DNA of 64,000 nucleotides, taken from the NCBI GenBank assembly GCA_022453515.1, contig JAJNNY010000077.1, positions 88,832 to 152,831 of the forward strand, given 5' to 3'. Shown here piece after piece: positions 34,892-46,247 of the stretch. Each line of letters begins with the position of its first letter. The stretch's first letter is position 1. Below the pieces are notes generated by a model. That model ran no database searches, was not told where the DNA came from, and saw nothing but the letters and a program-made list of their open reading frames with translations. Origin of the DNA: Astrocystis sublimbata. Lineage: Eukaryota > Ascomycota > Sordariomycetes > Xylariales > Xylariaceae. A program made the translations under genes and the position numbers.

Positions 34892-35104
34892 CTTGATCTA
34901 GGAAGTCTGTCAGTCCAAGTGATGATAAGCCAAAAAAGAGAATGAAGGAGAAGAGCAGTGGTGTGATACGGGTGCCACGGAATGTTGTGATGTATGCGGG
35001 ACGAACTGGAAAGTAGGAAGAGGAAGGTAAAGGTTGTCGTGTGGACGCCGTTAGAAGGAGCAAAGTCAAGAATTGTCAATACGTAGGAAGTGCTGTCTGT
35101 ACAT

Positions 35105-35215
35105 ACGTAGATAGATAGGTAGGCGCCTACTTGATGTAGGCAGCCGATAGGTAGGTAGGTAAAAGATGGGAAGGAGGTTAGGTAGGAGGAGGTTAGGAGG
35201 TAAGTAGGTGGTAGA
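35105..35215. repeat. Degenerate TAGG/GTAG tetranucleotide tract
   Basis: Clusters such as TAGGTAGGTAGGT and repeated GGAGGTTAGG in the helicase promoter region. The same TAGG/CCTA motif recurs in other intergenic regions of the window. Confidence 0.7.
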
Positions 35216-35410
35216 TTTGAGTGGTCCACCACTAGTGGGTGAGTTAGATTGTGAATCTACCTTGGTCATATGCCGTTTTGGCGGCGTGCGATGAGCAATC
35301 GTTGTGGTCTAATGGAACGCTGTCAGATCCGGCGCGCCCCATAGAGGAGAACACAAGAAGGGGTCGATGAGAGAGGGAGGGGGGACGGCAATTGGATGGA
35401 ATGTACCGCG

Positions 35411-35430
35411 ATGTGTGTGTGTGCGCGCGC
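35411..35430. other. Alternating purine-pyrimidine tract (possible Z-DNA)
   Basis: Twenty bases of strict alternation, an AT step then TG and CG repeats, followed by TCGCGAGCG. GC-rich alternating tracts favour left-handed DNA under supercoiling. It lies about 520 bp upstream of the helicase start. Confidence 0.5.
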
Positions 35431-36949
35431 TCGCGAGCGTAGATGGGCAATGGAGAGGGAGTGGAAAAGAGAGAGGAGGGAAGAGGAAGGGTAGAGGGGC
35501 AGAAGCACCGGAAAATGTGCTGGGGAATGCGATGGGATCGGGAAGGCGCCTACCTCGAGGAAACAGGCTCTTGCGGCAGGAGCACTTTCTGTGTTTGAAG
35601 ACTCACGTGAGAGACTCGCGCGTCACTTTTCTCGCTCTTCAACTCGAGTTGAAGTGCAACGCGAAATGAATCAAAACGCAACCAATGGAAACGAAAACGA
35701 ACTAAAATCTTCTGTGTTCGCGCAAGGCAAGTTACTAGAAGATGGTGACTGTTGTTGATGTTCTCACCACGAGGTCTGCAGTGAAGGTGGGCGGTGAAGC
35801 GCAGGAGTAGGTGTGGGTGGGTGGTGGTGCATCACCTCGGAGCTGAATGAGAAGAGTAGAGTAGTAAGGGTAGGGAATGGGAATCGGAGAAAGGATAAGG
35901 TAGATGTGTTTGTAGTTACGGTGGTAGGTAGCAGGAGTTGTGGTTTGTTGCCAATGTTACTGGTCGCTTAGCATGCCGGTTTGCAGGGCCAGTGCTGTTG
36001 CAACTCTTGTTGTTGCTTATGCCATCGCTGTGTGTAGCCGCACAAACAATAGCACTTGTGGTAACAGAGTGCTGGTTGCTTTTGATAAATGCTGCAGGTA
36101 TCTGCTGATTTTGTGGGTGATGGGGACAGAAAACACGAGGGTGTCTAGGTTGTTTTGAAGAAGCGAGTGTAGGTAACTGTGAAATAGTGTCATGACTACC
36201 TGATGGAGGCCACCGAGCTTGCTTCGTTTCTCCAGGTGTGTACCTCATTACCCGATACAAACCAGCTGCCTGTCACCGTGCCAGCCAGCAGTAGACTACG
36301 AGGATATTTGTGACAGCAAGCAAACATCAAACAACTAGGTGGTTCTGTAAACTTAAGTTCCAGATAACAGGTTATTAAATATACTTATTTTTGATTAATC
36401 ATTAATCGACCCAGTCAGCCCAAGAACGTCCATCTTCTGACACTGTACAAGCGACTGGGCAGTTACCATATATGATAGGTATGCTCCCATTACCGTCCTG
36501 AGAATATCTCAAACAAGGCTTTCCTACTGAGGACTATGATTAAACCGTTACTCTTCAGGTAGTTTCCCGAAACATGCCTCAGTCTTTGTCTTCTATCTCG
36601 ATAGTGACTCACTATTGCCGCAAGTTGGCCACTAGCGTAGAATGATTGAAGTTTGAGGAAGGATATCCCCTTCCATGAAAGAGTCTTTTCAGATTAAGCA
36701 GTGAAATTAAATTGTGCAATACGATAAGATAGCTCAGAGGGACGCCAGGTGTGTTATAGATGATCCCGTTGATAACTCCTCGACCTTCGTTGTTGCGAAA
36801 TTCGAGATATGCAGGTTATTACGGCCTTCGCCCTGGGAGTGTATCAAGACAAGGTTGTTTCCGTTTAAGAGACAAGAGTGGACTGCACAAATAATGATGA
36901 TATAAATACACAAGCAATCTTCAACTCCAATATCCCAATCGAATGCTCA

Positions 36950-38777
36950 TCATACAGCTTGATGCCACTGGAACCCCAAGGTTAGCGAACAACACCTGAC
37001 AAGACAATAGATGGGAAACTTAGTAGTGGGGGCGCAATCACTTACCTTCGTACCATTCGTCTGGCGAACCTTCAATTCATACTGCTCCTCGTCAATCATC
37101 TTCTGCACAGTCCAATGCATTTTCGGCTCCGAATGCCTAATCCCACGATGCCGACCCAAGTTGATCCGGACCCTCTTCTCCCAACCCTCCTTATCGCTCG
37201 ACAAGACGCGGATCTTGACAGGCCAAAGTTCCAAGATCCACCATCCGCGTGCAATTTTCAACATGTCGTTCGGCTCCTGCAACGCATCAAAGTGGTTCTC
37301 ATCTGACTCAGACGGGAGGATATAATTCAGATCCTCCATCGTCGGCGCGTCGTCAATAGTCTGCCCCTCGGATTCAATAGGCAAAAAAGTCGACCGTCTC
37401 TGCACCGGCGCGAGGATCTTCTTATGGTACTTCGTCATGAGCCTCGGCGAGGGCCCCGCTGTCGGCACTTGGGGTTCGCGGTACACCGGCCACAAGCCCG
37501 TGACGTCGAGCCCTTGCTCCGCGAGCCGCGCCACGTCGAAGAGGATGCCCGTGTCGCACTCGAAGCACTGGCGGATCATCCAACGTAGAGGGATCCTTGA
37601 TAGCATGTGGCGGCTCTCGTTGCGGACCGCACCACCGCCAATATCCGCATGTGCGCCCATGAACCACACCTCGAGTGCGTCCGTGGTGAACTTCTCGTGC
37701 CGCTTGTTCGCCTCGTCCTGGGCCTGGAATTTGGACGCCCACGCATCGTAGTCGCTCGAGTCGTCATCCTGGCTGTGGTGGTCCGCTGCCGTCTCCCTCT
37801 TCTTCTTGTCGCCGGCTAGCTTTTGGTGCTTGGCGCGTGTGAAGAGACCTAGTTGGCGCAGACGCCCCTTGGGTGTGAAGTCCACAGTTCCGCGGCGCTT
37901 TAGGTGCTCTGGGTTCGAGCTCAGCTCGTCCTGTTGCCAGTGGCAGACTTTGAACTTGGCTCGGTGCTCGTCCAAGGCCATGGCGTGTCGGACATAGCGC
38001 ACGGTGTTGGTAGCTGTCTTGCTGAACGGGAGTTTGCGGGGGAAGAAGCCGACGCTGGCGACGCAGTCGAACAGACCCATGAAGTAGACGTTGACATGGG
38101 TACAGAATGTCTTCTTGAACTCTCCGGCTAGGTAATCTCCGTTCTCCGAGTCATCTTTATAGAAGTTGTACGCGAAGTTGACTTGCGATCCGTTACTGGC
38201 AGGGAGTAAACCGACTTTATGGATCATGCCAGCTAAGCATCGGACTCTGTTACACAGTGAGTACCTAACTAAGTATGAATGTTGAACATGGACCGAGATT
38301 AGGCTTACGTATAGGCGCCACGAGAGAAACCCAGGAGACATATCTTGTCACCTTCTTCGTAGTTTTGCATTAAGAATCTGTACGCATCTCTGATGTGAAT
38401 GCCTAAGACCAGTATCATTAGTATGCCGACAGAAACATGTGCTCAGCGGGTCGCTGCCCACCTAATCCGCTCCCCACTGCCATGTCTGCTGCAGCACCAA
38501 TGCCATTTCTCAGACCTCCTTTACCATATGTGCCAATGCCAGATTGGTAGTATGTAACTTGTTTTTCGGGGGAGTGCTTCTTGAGGCATGATATGAAATG
38601 GACAACGTTGCTATTGTCATTGTCGAATTGATCACCAGTCCCATCAAGACATATTATGAGGGTGCGAGGATGGTGTGTCCCATCTGTGGAATTCCTCAAT
38701 GCTCTGGTAGTCTTTGGGAGTCTGTCAGGCTCCGCGTTGTTCTGACTCTCGCTGCTCCTCCTTTGCTTCTCGTCCAT
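36950..38777 (-). CDS. DUF2235 alpha/beta-hydrolase (putative phospholipase-like)
   Basis: Four exons, 38462-38777, 38309-38402, 37046-38246 and 36950-36967, give 542 residues; the last exon holds just five codons (WHQAV) and the stop. The DUF2235 landmarks are [30 protein letters not shown], the nucleophile elbow [16 protein letters not shown] across two junctions, and [11 protein letters not shown] with the likely catalytic Asp/His region. DUF2235 also forms the core of bacterial type VI Tle1 phospholipase effectors; fungal members are common but mostly uncharacterised. No signal peptide is visible, so it is probably cytoplasmic. The Lys/Asp-rich insertion ([19 protein letters not shown]) is likely a loop. 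The substrate is unknown. Confidence 0.88.
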
Positions 38778-40062
38778 GTTGAGTCTTGGTTACGATAAAT
38801 TGACAACAATGGCGGCGCCGAACAACGTTGATTGAAAACACGGGATGAAAAGCTGATGACGATAGAGACCACCGCGAGAAAGTTCTTATTATCTGCCCCA
38901 ATGATCAGCATTCCCAATACCATGGGATGGCATTGCAGCCACTTACTTCACTTAGTGTTCGCTAGTTCATGCAGATTGAGGTGACAGGCTGCAAGCTAAC
39001 CCCAGAAAGATGCCAGAGTCGAACAAAATTGGACACTTTCTGTTGACGAGTCACCAGATGCAGTAGTGATTTGCAGGCAGTATACGCGCTACTGCCCATT
39101 ACGAAATCACGGCCCGCTTCGTTAACACTAAAAGCGTTGTTGATGCTCGAGATCGTGAGAGCATCTTTGAAAGTTTGGCGCACTATACACGCAGCTAAAT
39201 AATCGTCGCAAGCTGTGCATATCGATAGCCCTCGTCAGGTGAATCAGTCGCAAGGAGCAGGTTTTTGGGAGGTTGAACTGAGATATTTAATTCCAGTTTC
39301 TTGCAACAGAGATATCAGGTGTCGATGTAGAGAAATGCAGGCTGAGCTATTGGCATCAAGAGCTGGCCGGCTGTCAACCAATCTAATCCATGCTCGTAAT
39401 GATCGACGGGCGGATCGTCCCGTGCTAATGTCAGGAATTGCCGGCTAGGGTAAGACTGGGTAGAATATAGCACGCCGGCTAGCACGGATTAGGGCCCTGC
39501 CATAATAGCGGCCAGCTGAGATGATCTTGGCAAAAGGATTCGGCGACCTATAATGGATTCTACTAAGCCCTGAGCTGGTTTGACAGTGAAAGAAGCTCAT
39601 TGCTTCGACACTCCCTGTTCAGCCCCAGCTCGCCAGCTAAGCGCTGTGATGTAATGCGTCTCACCCACCGGGTTGATAAGTATTGTATTAGGGGTAGATG
39701 AGCTATCCTCATGATCCGCTCTCGACTAGAACAAACTCATGCACTAGCAATGATATGAGACGGTGTCACACTAAACATGGTATTGGGTCGAGGGTATCTA
39801 TGTTGACGACATCAGATTAAATAAAACCCATATTTCACATCCCTCACGCGTACGTGGTTTCCATGGAGGCACTAGAGAGACATGGCATACTCGTAGTTTC
39901 TTCGCCTGATCGATACGCTGCAAAAGTTTTAAAAGTCTATTGCGGGCTGTAATTCCAAACGATCTACTTAAGCAGTCTATATTCTGACAATGGCAGTAGG
40001 CCCTTGAGATAATTCTAGCGTCATGTATAAGACGATTATGTCGCTGTATTTGGCGTGGCCAC
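38778..40062. other. Intergenic region, 1.3 kb
   Basis: Upstream of the DUF2235 gene and downstream of the aminopeptidase gene. I see no supported gene or RNA. Confidence 0.5.
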
Positions 40063-41444
40063 CTATCGCCAGGTGTTATCCCAGCCCGCTTGCTCGACGA
40101 TGAAGGCGATGGCCAACTCGGAGAATCGCGCCATATGCTATTAAGCATGGGTGTCAGCAAGATTGTCATCGCAAAAAGGGTATCGAAACCTACGTCGAAG
40201 GAGAAATAGCCAAGCTCGTCATCAACGTCCATAGTATCTTTGGAGGAATGCACATAGGGATCAAAGTCTCCAAGGCCGCGTCCACGGCCCTCGGCGACAG
40301 GGTTGCCCTCGGACGCGAAAGCCGATGGGAAGCCGTTCTGAGTGAATGACATGTAGTCTGAGCCGGCGCCCTCGGGAAGGGTGTAGACTGCGGCAGGAAT
40401 AGAGATGTACTCCTTGCTCAAGGCGATGGTCCAGTTGGTCAGGGCGCCGTCGGCACTTGTGTCGATCATGCCGATGGACTCGGGGGTCGAGTTGCGGGCG
40501 ACGTAGGCAGTCATGTCAAACTCGAGCATGGCGCCGATGGTGGCCCCCTGTTGCTTCTTGTCCTTGGCGATCGCCTGGCTGCCCAAGAGGCCGCCCTCCT
40601 CTGCGGCAAACCACATGAACTCTACGGGTCCATTCATGGGGACAAAGCCGGACTGAGCGAGGACGCGGAAGGCCTCCAAAATGCTGACGCTGCCAGAGCC
40701 ATCGTCATCGGCACCGGGGGCGGGCAGCAAGGGGAAGAGGTAGTTGGCCGAGTCCTGGTGGGCGCCGATGATGGTCAGGGGGAGAGAGGAGTTTCGGACC
40801 TTCGGCTCGAAGCGGGCGATGATGGAGGGCTGCGGGAAGGTATGGGTGAAGTACTCGAGCGAGATGTGGGCGTGGAAGGGGGCGGATTTGATGATGTCGG
40901 CGATCTGGTCGTGCAACCACTGGGCGCTGTGTTCGCCGTAGACGTCGCCGTAGTAGCGGTTGTAGAAGCTGGTGAAGCGCGTCAGAACGCTGCGCATGTG
41001 GGCGGTCGAGATCTTGGAGAACAGCGGTGTCACCAGCCGCTGGTGCAGTAGCTCGGGTAGGTTGGGTTTCCCAGCCCACGAGACATCCACCTCGTCCTGG
41101 TAGTCGGTGATGTCCTTGAACTTGCGGCCCTCGCGACGGAGGCGGAGCTTGTCACCCTCGGTCATCCATTGCGGCGCATCATGGCCGAAGACGTGGAGGA
41201 GACGGGGCTCGGCAAGCTCGTCAGCTAACTCGGGCCGAAGCGAGACCAGCGCATCGACGGGGTCGGGATGGGCGACGAGGGCTGCGAGAATAGCATCATC
41301 AGCGGCATGAATGGGAGCATCGATGTGGTTGTCGACGGAGTCCGGGGCACCGAGAACGACTTGTGAGTCTGCAAGTAGCGAAGCCGAGACTTGCGAGGCA
41401 GCTAGTCCGAGGGACAAGATTCTAAAAGGTGTGAAGTTCATCAT
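40063..41444 (-). CDS. Secreted leucine aminopeptidase-like metallopeptidase, family M28
   Basis: Two exons, 40194-41444 and 40063-40137, give 441 residues. The start is the ATG at 41444 (MMNFTPFRILSLGLAASQVSAS), a good signal peptide; a propeptide follows. Zinc-site motifs typical of M28 (LAP1-like): His229 and Asp231 in GAHQDS, Asp in PGADDDGSG, Glu-Glu in WFAAEEGGLLGS, Asp in LEFDMTAY, and His in DPYVHSSKDT. The second exon supplies the C-terminal helix HMARFSELAIAFIVE; without it the ORF would run on into non-family sequence. It is probably secreted for N-terminal trimming of peptides. N-glycosylation sequons are present (NSS, NST, NWT). Confidence 0.93.
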
Positions 41445-42034
41445 CTTCAATTAGGTTACGGCATGCATGTGAGTAACCTGACCAAATAAGTGACCAGTAA
41501 ACAGCCGCGTATCGCCGACCTGAGTCGCGTGGACCTAGGGACGGGAATCACGTCATTGAGCTGTGACCTGCATATGCAAAAGTCGCATGTTTCTCTATTC
41601 ATATATCAGGTATATCATCATACATGGATCTCAAACTTTAGGGCGGCAACGCGGGAGCGCTCTTTCTATTCTCACATACCTACCTAATCATGGAACACGG
41701 GTTTGGGCATACAAAATGAACTGCATGAAGATCAAGAAATTTTACGATTTGCAGTCATGTCATTTCCGCATGCTATTTTAACATCATGTTAAATATGCCG
41801 TATTGACCCCGCGTCCCCTAGTAGATGCGTGCAAGGGGCCACTTTTGGACATGTCGCTCGGATGCAACGCCGACGATGTAACATCACTTCAAGGTTGTTG
41901 GAATGGACGGAGACTCGGATCTCCCATAACTGCAGGCTGCATATATCAGTCGATAACAGCCCTGTCTGCCACCAGACACGCTCGTTACTTTGCGAACCTT
42001 TGGTGCTACCGTTAGTTGATTAACACCCGACACC
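41445..42034. promoter_or_regulatory. Divergent intergenic region between aminopeptidase and SRPBCC genes
   Basis: About 590 bp between start codons holding both promoters. No specific operator was recognised. Confidence 0.4.
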
Positions 42035-42550
42035 ATGCCCTCGGACATTAAATGGCCCAAGAAGTACCTCCCAGGTACGACCGACAACTTCGTCTCGAAT
42101 GAGATCTTCGTCAAGGGCATAATAGCCCAACAAGTCTGGCTGTACCTCAGCGACATCACGAAATGGGAGTCCTACTACGATAATGCCAGCCAAATCACGC
42201 CGCCAGCTTCAGGTCCCATGCTACAGACATCCGATAAGTTCAGTTTCTCGACCTTCGGCTTCCCGCCAATACCATGCGAGGTCTGTGAATCAGTCACGCC
42301 ATCTCCCACCACACCAGGCAGGCTCGCGTGGCTGGCGTTGAAAGATGGCGACGAGGAGTCCGCCCTCGAGGTCTATCATGCCTGGATCGTGGAGGATATG
42401 GATTGGGGCGTGGTCCGTATCCTGACCCAGGAGTCCCAGATTGGGAAGCCCGCTGCGCAGTTGGCAGCAACAAAGCCGAATAGGATGCTCAATGGGCATC
42501 AGGACTGGTTGGACGGACTGGCGAATTTCACGAAAGAGAACGCATCCTAA
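42035..42550 (+). CDS. SRPBCC/START-fold polyketide-cyclase-like protein
   Basis: A single exon of 171 residues. Its size and layout (SNEIFVKGIIAQQVWLYLSDITKWESYYDNA, then GDKFSFSTFG-like strands, and a C-terminal helix HQDWLDGLANFTKEN) match small fungal SRPBCC proteins, which bind hydrophobic ligands in a deep pocket. No signal peptide. It starts the accessory metabolic group and lies 420 bp upstream of an FAD monooxygenase on the same strand. A role as ligand carrier or cyclase-like partner is inferred only. Confidence 0.7.
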   Translation: MPSDIKWPKKYLPGTTDNFVSNEIFVKGIIAQQVWLYLSDITKWESYYDNASQITPPASGPMLQTSDKFSFSTFGFPPIPCEVCESVTPSPTTPGRLAWLALKDGDEESALEVYHAWIVEDMDWGVVRILTQESQIGKPAAQLAATKPNRMLNGHQDWLDGLANFTKENAS

Positions 42551-42970
42551 AGTACTGTCTCGAGATAAAGCCTCTAATCCAAACATGAGTTGTGTAACAC
42601 TCATACAGTCTCGCGCTATTCTTCAATTGTGATCTGTTGGTTTCGATTGCATGCTTTGAGTTGGTTGTTGACGAAGTAAGTACCGAGGACCTACCCCAGC
42701 CGAGACACCCTGCACTTATACGATTTCCCGTCACCAACAACACTTCTTCTTTGTTGGCTCATATCTTGTCAAAGAGCGACGCCACCACTATGTAATAATA
42801 TCAAACCAACGAAAATACATGTTGCAGTTTTAAAATCATCCCGATAGATCAAGAAACTCCCATTAGTCCAAAAATTGATATCATCCCGTTGAGAGTCTTG
42901 AAGTGCAACCCAAGAAACAAAACAAGTCTCTGTATCAGGTCTCCTCAACTGCAATTGAAGCGACAAGACA
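42551..42970. other. Intergenic region between SRPBCC and monooxygenase genes
   Basis: 420 bp, same-strand genes. Nothing else seen. Confidence 0.4.
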
Positions 42971-44320
42971 ATGTCTCGCCCACTACGCATTGCTATCTCG
43001 GGCGGCGGTCTCGCCGGCGCATCCTTGATGCAAGCCCTCCTCAAATATCCCCATCTCGACGTCCACATCTTCGAGTCTGCGTCCACTTTCAAAGAGTCCG
43101 GCATGGCCATCGGAGTCACCCGCAACGCGCAAGCCGCGCTGGACCTCATCAGCCCCTCCGCATCCCAGCTTCTGCAGCGCGCGGGGGCGGTCCCCATGCG
43201 CGGAGTGCGATTCATGATCGCCCAACAAGAGGGCCGGGGCGAGGTGATTGACGAGGTCGACGATAAGACCGGACGTCTAACAAGCATCGTACATCGTGCC
43301 GCGTATCTGCAGGAACTGCTAGCAGATGTTCCGAAAGAGCGCTTACACGCGGCCAAGAAGCTGAGCTCCATTGACCAAAATGCAGATTCCGTAACACTGC
43401 ACTTCACAGACGGGACTACCCACGAATGCGACATCCTAGTCGGAGCCGACGGCATCCATAGTGCCGTCCGGAAGCTCATACTTGGCGAAGACGATACCGC
43501 GGCCCGCCCTCGGAACACGGGCATGTTGGCTTGTCATGACGCTCCAGCCGTACGCGAAAGCACGGTCTAGCATCGGCCAGGGCCTCGTGGACTCCGACGA
43601 CGCTCGCGAGTACTCGTGGGTTGGCAACGGGAGCTACATCATGCACAACGTGCTCAGCAACGGCGAGTTGGTGCGATTCGTCATAGCCTCAAGCGATCCT
43701 GAAGAGAAGGCATCTGATCACTGGCAACGGAGCGTCAGCGCAGACGAGATCAGGAAGCTTTACGCGGATTGGCTGCCGCATTTGAAACAGGCCGTTGACG
43801 AGGTAGGGTATTCAACTTACTAGCATTAAGTATTATTCTGAGTTAGCTGTATAGCTAACGTAAAGTCTAGCTTCTTTGTCAGGATGCAGAACAATCTGGA
43901 ATCTATCTCTGGGAGCACCCCCCGGCCAAGACCTATGTATCTGGACCAGTATGCGTAATGGGCGACGCCGCACACGCCACAACGGCCTGGCACGGCTCTG
44001 GCGGCGGCATGTCTATCGAGGATAGTCTCATTCTGTCAACTCTTCTAGGGCGCGCGACAACGGTCACTGAAGCCCAAGCAGGCTTAAGGGCCTACGATCG
44101 GATTCGTCGCCCTCGCACGCAGCGCATTGTGGAATCTAGTTGGGTAACTGGGAAAATGTTGCTTGGCAACGAAAAATCAGGTCTTGAGATGAAGAGGCTA
44201 AAAAATCTATTGTCTAGATGGGATTTCATTCTGGACATCGATATGCTGAAGCATCGTGATGAAGCGATACAACTGATAGATGAAGAACTGGCTAAGGAAA
44301 AACTGGCTACTGCTATCTAG
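42971..44320 (+). pseudogene. FAD-dependent monooxygenase, salicylate-hydroxylase-like, with a one-base frameshift
   Basis: Exon blocks 42971-43802 and 43883-44320 cover about 422 codons, the full family length. FAD motifs: IAISGGGLAGA at the start, VGADGIHSAVR mid-way, GDAAHATTAWHGSGGG near the end. The intron 43803-43882 is clean (GTAGGG...TGTCAG). Within the first block the frame shifts by one base near 43521-43524: frame 2 ends the conserved segment at ARPRNTG, then the neighbouring frame carries WLVMTLQPYAKA. No plausible intron bridges this. Either the gene is broken or one base is extra in the assembly. The family hydroxylates aromatic acids or polyketides with NAD(P)H. Functional state is uncertain. 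Confidence 0.8.
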
Positions 44321-44621
44321 GTAGCTTGATGTCCACGCCCTGAACTGGCACGAACAATAGGGGGCTTCTATAGTTAAGGGCCTTAATTATGAACTATGTC
44401 GGCTCAATTCTTTCATATGTTGCAAAAACTAGTAACTCATATCCGAGGTCCCTGCTACTTTTATAACCACAAATTGATCACGGCCTTTGAGCCTGTTCTA
44501 TTGATGACAAGACTTGGTTAGCATGAAGATATATATCACGATATATTCGCGATCCTTCTACTGTGTAAAATTTGGAGCTGACACCCATGTCACTCCGTTG
44601 CATTGACCACCATGCTAGACC
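44321..44621. other. Convergent intergenic region
   Basis: 301 bp between the monooxygenase and tannase stop codons. Nothing notable. Confidence 0.4.
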
Positions 44622-46247
44622 TTAGACACAGATGAAAGACGATGCCGCTGCCGGATGTCCTCCTGTATAGTGCTGGACCTTGGGGTACATGCAGAGAGTT
44701 CTTTCAACCTGGACACCAAGTCCGTTCAATCCCGATGCCCGCAGTGTGTCTGGAGCAACACCATTCTCAACCCAATCGACAATGTATTCCAGTGACGGTA
44801 TAGGTGGTATGGACGGTCCGCAATTGAAGCAATGGCCAGTGCCAGGAGCCACAAAGTATCGATAGTAGTCCGCAGCCTCTGGATCGCGTTTCAGCACACG
44901 GTCGTAGTAGTCGGTACTTCCGTTAGGGGGGATGGCCACGTCTAATGTCCCGTGCCAATTGATCATCTTGCCGCCCCTTCTCTTAAAAGCAGACAGGTCC
45001 GGATCTGAGGTCCCGATTATCGAGTCGTATTCATTGATCGAAGCATGCACGAGGTCATCCCATTCTTCATGGGTCATCGATCTCAGGTCGACTGAGGGGT
45101 CCTTCTTGACCCAGTATCGAATCCATACAGGGTTTATCTCGGCTTTACACGAGCCATCATCATGACAATGAATCTGGATCGGCCCAGTGATCGGCTGTGT
45201 CAAGTCACTCCCTTTAGTGAAGCCATACCATTGGAACTCGCCGGTTGAGCTTCGAGGCCCGTCCCATGCCTTTTGAATGATCTCTGCCGCAGCGGAAGAT
45301 ACTGTGCGCTCAACACCATCACACTGAATCTTCTTGCCGACAACCTCACGAGGATCAAAATCGCACAGATCCTCTCTCGAGATGATCCCATCTTCCAGAC
45401 CATCCAGCCTGTCGCAAGCTGATACCACAGCAGCCGTGATGGCATCAAACTCGCAGGGTCGGGGATAAGTCTGCATCTGATCCATGACGAAAGTCGGCCA
45501 GAAGGCGGAAAAGTAGAACTTGTCCCAGTTGATGGCAGGGAAGAGACCGACGATCCCATCGTAATCTTGTGGGTATCTCTGCGCAAGCATGTGCGCTTGC
45601 CTGCCACCGGTCGAGCCGCCAAAGAAGTAAGAGCGGTTTGGTGCGGTGCCGTAGAAGGCCTCTTGAACCGCCTTGCCAATTGTAGCCGTGTCGTGTAACG
45701 CAACAGAGGCGAAGTCGATAAGCAACGGCCAATTGACGTTCCCAGGACTGCTCAAGGCCCAGGAAGGTTCCATCCCTTCTGGACCAAGGACATCTGAAGA
45801 GTGCCCGCCGTCGGTAGTGGCGGTGGCATAGCCCAAAGCCATGATGGGCATCATAATGAATTCGGCAACATCTCCACCTCCAGTTGCGAAAACGCCCCCT
45901 CCAATTGACGTGAATCTGCTGTTCCAATTGTCCGTGGGAAGCAAGACATTGACATTGATGGTATCATGCCAGCCAGGGTGCGTGTACGTGACGGTGACGT
46001 TGCAGAAATTGAGGTCGGGGATAGGGTTGGCCTCTGGCAGGCCTGATGCGAAGAGGCCCGGGATGTATGTGTAGTTGCGTTCTTCGACGGCTTCGATGGA
46101 GAGGACGCTCACTCCAGCAATGTCAGGAAGTGAATGAGATAGGCCTGCCGGACTGCACTTGGCAGCAGAATCCAATGAAGCCTGAAGAGACCATTGGTTT
46201 ACCCATCCAGAGGGATTCCAGTCGCCGCCAAGCCAGTTCCAACTCAT
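44622..46247 (-). CDS. Tannase / feruloyl esterase family protein
   Basis: A single exon of 541 residues. Tannase-family features: GGGVFATGGGD; ATTDGGHSS; the nucleophile motif GGSTGGRQAHMLAQRYP; the calcium loop CDRLDGLEDGIISREDLCDFDP; GTLDVAIPP with the catalytic Asp; PGTGHCFNCGP with the catalytic His; CMYPKVQHYTGG at the C-terminus. Cys residues flanking the Ser and His motifs fit the family's disulfide pattern only in part. The N-terminus MSWNWLGGDWNPSGW is not a signal peptide, whereas most homologues are secreted. I found no convincing upstream coding exon. It should hydrolyse aromatic esters such as gallate or ferulate esters, fitting the aromatic monooxygenase beside it. Confidence 0.9.
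   Translation of the reverse strand: MSWNWLGGDWNPSGWVNQWSLQASLDSAAKCSPAGLSHSLPDIAGVSVLSIEAVEERNYTYIPGLFASGLPEANPIPDLNFCNVTVTYTHPGWHDTINVNVLLPTDNWNSRFTSIGGGVFATGGGDVAEFIMMPIMALGYATATTDGGHSSDVLGPEGMEPSWALSSPGNVNWPLLIDFASVALHDTATIGKAVQEAFYGTAPNRSYFFGGSTGGRQAHMLAQRYPQDYDGIVGLFPAINWDKFYFSAFWPTFVMDQMQTYPRPCEFDAITAAVVSACDRLDGLEDGIISREDLCDFDPREVVGKKIQCDGVERTVSSAAAEIIQKAWDGPRSSTGEFQWYGFTKGSDLTQPITGPIQIHCHDDGSCKAEINPVWIRYWVKKDPSVDLRSMTHEEWDDLVHASINEYDSIIGTSDPDLSAFKRRGGKMINWHGTLDVAIPPNGSTDYYDRVLKRDPEAADYYRYFVAPGTGHCFNCGPSIPPIPSLEYIVDWVENGVAPDTLRASGLNGLGVQVERTLCMYPKVQHYTGGHPAAASSFICV

Larger units (their letters stand above)
34892..36949. other. Intergenic region, 2.1 kb, rich in simple sequence
   Basis: Promoter of the helicase gene and 3' flank of the DUF2235 gene. 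It has TAGG-type repeats at about 35105-35215 and an alternating purine-pyrimidine tract at 35411-35430. No gene is supported. Confidence 0.5.
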
